A stretch of DNA of 8,007 nt, taken from positions 1 through 8,007 of the forward strand of contig CAYLNM010000185.1 of the NCBI GenBank assembly GCA_964385045.1, given 5' to 3'. Positions 6,886 to 8,007 of this stretch are shown here, in pieces (position 1 is the stretch's first letter; each line of letters begins with the position of its first letter). A model generated the notes under the pieces. It had not been told where the DNA came from. It saw only the letters and a program-made list of their open reading frames with translations, and did not search any database. Source of the stretch: CAYLNM01 sp964385045 (GTDB lineage Bacteria; Planctomycetota; Phycisphaerae; Phycisphaerales; SM1A02). Both the position numbers and the translations under genes were made by a program.

Positions 6886-6903
6886 GCCGCGTTGCGCCGC
6901 GGC
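6886..6903. other. Short inverted repeat downstream of ppdK
   Basis: GCCGCG (6886-6891) pairs with CGCGGC (6898-6903) around a 6-nt loop, 30 bp after the ppdK stop. It could form a hairpin in the transcript, but no T-run follows. The rest of the 118-bp gap up to the next start shows nothing else recognisable apart from the next gene's ribosome binding site. Confidence 0.2.
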
Positions 6904-6963
6904 GGCCGACCGCGTCCCGCTCCGCCGGGTCGTTCCGGGGCACTCGATTCGCCATCCCCCCGT

Positions 6964-6967
6964 GGAG
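6964..6967 (+). promoter_or_regulatory. Ribosome binding site of the DsrE-like lipoprotein gene
   Basis: GGAG lies 6 nt before ATG 6974, the first of four in-frame ATGs at 9-bp intervals (6974, 6983, 6992, 7001). Its spacing favours the first ATG; the second would be 15 nt away. Confidence 0.5.
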
Positions 6968-6973
6968 TCCACG

Positions 6974-7003
6974 ATGACCGCGATGACCACGATGACCACG
7001 ATG
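6974..7003 (+). repeat. Tandem 9-bp start-codon repeat
   Basis: The units ATGACCGCG, ATGACCACG and ATGACCACG are followed by a fourth ATG. They give a Met-Thr-Ala/Thr repeat at the extreme N-terminus of the lipoprotein. Each unit carries a possible in-frame start, so gain or loss of a unit would leave the signal peptide core and the mature protein unchanged. Confidence 0.7.
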
Positions 7004-7525
7004 TCCGTCCGCCGCACCCGTCCGTCCGTCCGGCTCGTCCCGGCGGTCCTCGCCGCCGTCGCCGCCGCCGCCACGCTTTCCGGCTGCATCGCGGTGTCGA
7101 AGCACGAGACGGGGACCCGCACCGAGACCCGCGGCCCGGCGGCGGCCGTGGAGCCCGCCGCCGTGAGCCGGCCGCTGGTGGTGAATCTCGCCGCCGGTCC
7201 CGCCGAGGTGCACCGCTGCGACCAGGCGCTCACGCTGGCCCTGGCGGCCCGGGGCCAGGGCCGTGACGTGGTGCTGTTCCTCAACGTCGACGCCCCGCGG
7301 CTCGCCGACGCCCGGACGCCGCTGATGGCGGGCCTGCCGGGCAAGCCGTCGCTGCGGGCCCAGCTCGAGGCCCTGATCGAGCAGGGGGTCGAGGTCGTGG
7401 TGGCCCGCGGGTGCGCCGGGGTGTGCGACGTCGATCTCGAGGAGCTGGTGGACGGCGCGCGGCCGGGCACCGCGGGCGAGATCGCGGGGATGATCGCCGG
7501 CGGGGCCGGGGTGATCAGCTACTGA
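6974..7525 (+). CDS. DsrE-like domain lipoprotein
   Basis: This 183-residue protein is predicted to be exported and lipid-anchored. After a short basic N-region (Arg 13, 14, 16 and 20), a hydrophobic Ala/Val/Leu stretch ends in the lipobox LSGC with the acceptor Cys at 38 (codon 7085-7087). The mature part, from about residue 64, has the pattern of DsrE/DsrF-type small alpha/beta proteins. It shows VVNLAAGP, then HRCDQALTLALAARGQGRDVVLFLNVDAP, a helix with an IEQGVEVVVARGC strand, and a final GAGVISY strand. Members in sulfur oxidation carry a persulfide on a conserved Cys, but many others have no known role. Here three Cys occur in the mature domain: one in HRC and two in GCAGVC. The gene lies 118 bp after ppdK on the same strand and ends 15 bp from the convergent membrane-protein gene. 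The fold assignment is moderate, the lipoprotein call good, and the function unknown. Confidence 0.7.
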   Translation: MTAMTTMTTMSVRRTRPSVRLVPAVLAAVAAAATLSGCIAVSKHETGTRTETRGPAAAVEPAAVSRPLVVNLAAGPAEVHRCDQALTLALAARGQGRDVVLFLNVDAPRLADARTPLMAGLPGKPSLRAQLEALIEQGVEVVVARGCAGVCDVDLEELVDGARPGTAGEIAGMIAGGAGVISY

Positions 7526-7540
7526 CCTTCAGCTCGTGAC

Positions 7541-7993
7541 CTACGGAGCCCGCGGCGGGGCGCCGGGCGCGTCGTCGGCGTCCGGTGCAGAGCCGGCGGA
7601 CGCGTCTGGCGGCATGGCGGCCGGGGCTCGCCGGGCGGGCGGCTCGGGGCGGCCGACGTCGCCGTTGCCCGCCCGCAGGGCCGAGGGCTGGATGAGCAGG
7701 ATCATTCCCACCAGCGGGCCCGCGACGGTGAGGCAGCAGGAGCCGACGCCGAGCGCCGGCCCGTCGCGGCCCGCGGTCAGGGCGACCACCGCGCCGGAGG
7801 CGACCACCGCCAGGTAGGCGGCCACGATCGCCAGCGCCTGCGAGCGGTAGCGGCGGCGGGCCCGCGGCAGGTCGCGGAGCACCCACCAGCCGGCGATCGC
7901 GCACGGGATCGGCAGCGCCCACGCCAGGACCACGAGGGTCAGGAGCATGTAGGGCGGGGCGGTCTCGAACGCGAACGACGCGGCGGCCAGCAT
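7541..7993 (-). CDS. Small membrane protein with three predicted helices, unknown function
   Basis: This 150-residue protein is not one I recognise. Three hydrophobic segments are visible, at about residues 15-37 (contains LVVLAWALPIPCAIAGWW), 52-73 (ALAIVAAYLAVVASGAVVAL) and 83-101 (CCLTVAGPLVGMILLI). The loop between the first two, RDLPRARRRYR, is strongly basic and therefore probably cytoplasmic by the positive-inside rule. The C-terminal 45 residues are Pro/Ala/Asp-rich, look disordered and contain no motif I know. The ATG at 7993 is provisional. It has no clear ribosome binding site, the frame stays open to the window edge, and the residues after it (AAASFAF) are hydrophobic. The true start could therefore lie outside the window, or at the Met codon at 7948. 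The gene converges on the DsrE-like gene with a 15-bp gap. Helix pattern and codon bias support a real gene. Confidence 0.6.
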   Translation of the reverse strand: MLAAASFAFETAPPYMLLTLVVLAWALPIPCAIAGWWVLRDLPRARRRYRSQALAIVAAYLAVVASGAVVALTAGRDGPALGVGSCCLTVAGPLVGMILLIQPSALRAGNGDVGRPEPPARRAPAAMPPDASAGSAPDADDAPGAPPRAP

Positions 7994-8007
7994 GAGGCCC
8001 GATCGTT

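Noticed and set aside
4344..6977. A second plus-strand frame open across ppdK
   Set aside because: It is an Arg/Gly/Pro-rich out-of-frame reading of the same gene, with no recognisable motif and no start signal.
3964..7470. A minus-strand reading frame open for about 3.5 kb
   Set aside because: It lies antisense to ppdK, whose every catalytic motif is clear on the plus strand. Its translation is a His/Arg/Asp/Gly-rich product with no domain. Long antisense frames are expected when third positions are almost always G or C.
7526..7540. A bidirectional terminator between the convergent DsrE-like and membrane-protein genes
   Set aside because: The 15-bp gap and its flanks form no convincing stem and have no T-run.
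1..8007. A mobile element, CRISPR array, prophage or new defence system
   Set aside because: No terminal inverted repeats, transposase or integrase motifs, spaced repeats or tRNA-like ends were seen. Base composition is uniform and the genes look like ordinary chromosomal ones.

Overview
The window is very GC-rich (about three-quarters G+C by eye, with almost every third codon position G or C). It carries six recognisable protein genes plus the probable last codons of a seventh at the left edge. The proteins are bacterial and Ala/Gly/Arg/Pro-rich. A PilZ protein of unusual build, a DsrE-like lipoprotein and a pyruvate phosphate dikinase together would suit a high-GC planctomycete of the Phycisphaerae type. 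That assignment is an inference; no rRNA or other marker gene is present to confirm it. No tRNA, rRNA, CRISPR array, insertion sequence or phage gene was seen.

Layout. Positions 1-1969 (+): a possible upstream gene ending in a GTGA overlap, a class I SAM-dependent methyltransferase (68-976), and a two-domain PilZ protein (1061-1969). A short convergent gap (1970-2072) holds a GC-rich hairpin and separates these from pabB on the minus strand (2073-3758), which encodes the chorismate-binding component of aminodeoxychorismate synthase. A 277-bp divergent intergenic region (3759-4035) follows. It has a cluster of GCGGAC/GTCCGC inverted repeats and a TACAAT -10-like box, and it leads into ppdK (4036-6855), pyruvate phosphate dikinase with an arginine-rich N-terminal extension. 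After 118 bp comes a DsrE-like predicted lipoprotein (6974-7525), then a convergent minus-strand gene for a small three-helix membrane protein (7541-7993, start uncertain).

Functional reading. The genes do not form one pathway. PabB supplies 4-amino-4-deoxychorismate for folate synthesis. PpdK links PEP and pyruvate through ATP/AMP and pyrophosphate/phosphate. The PilZ protein is probably a cyclic-di-GMP receptor, and the DsrE lipoprotein a small envelope protein. This looks like ordinary chromosomal core sequence rather than an accessory island. The items most worth a second look are the ppdK N-terminal extension, the spacing of the PilZ motifs, the repeat cluster between pabB and ppdK, the secreted DsrE domain, and the 12-bp Ala-Gly-Pro-type repeats inside two otherwise conserved enzymes. 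I did not find convincing evidence of a new multi-gene system.
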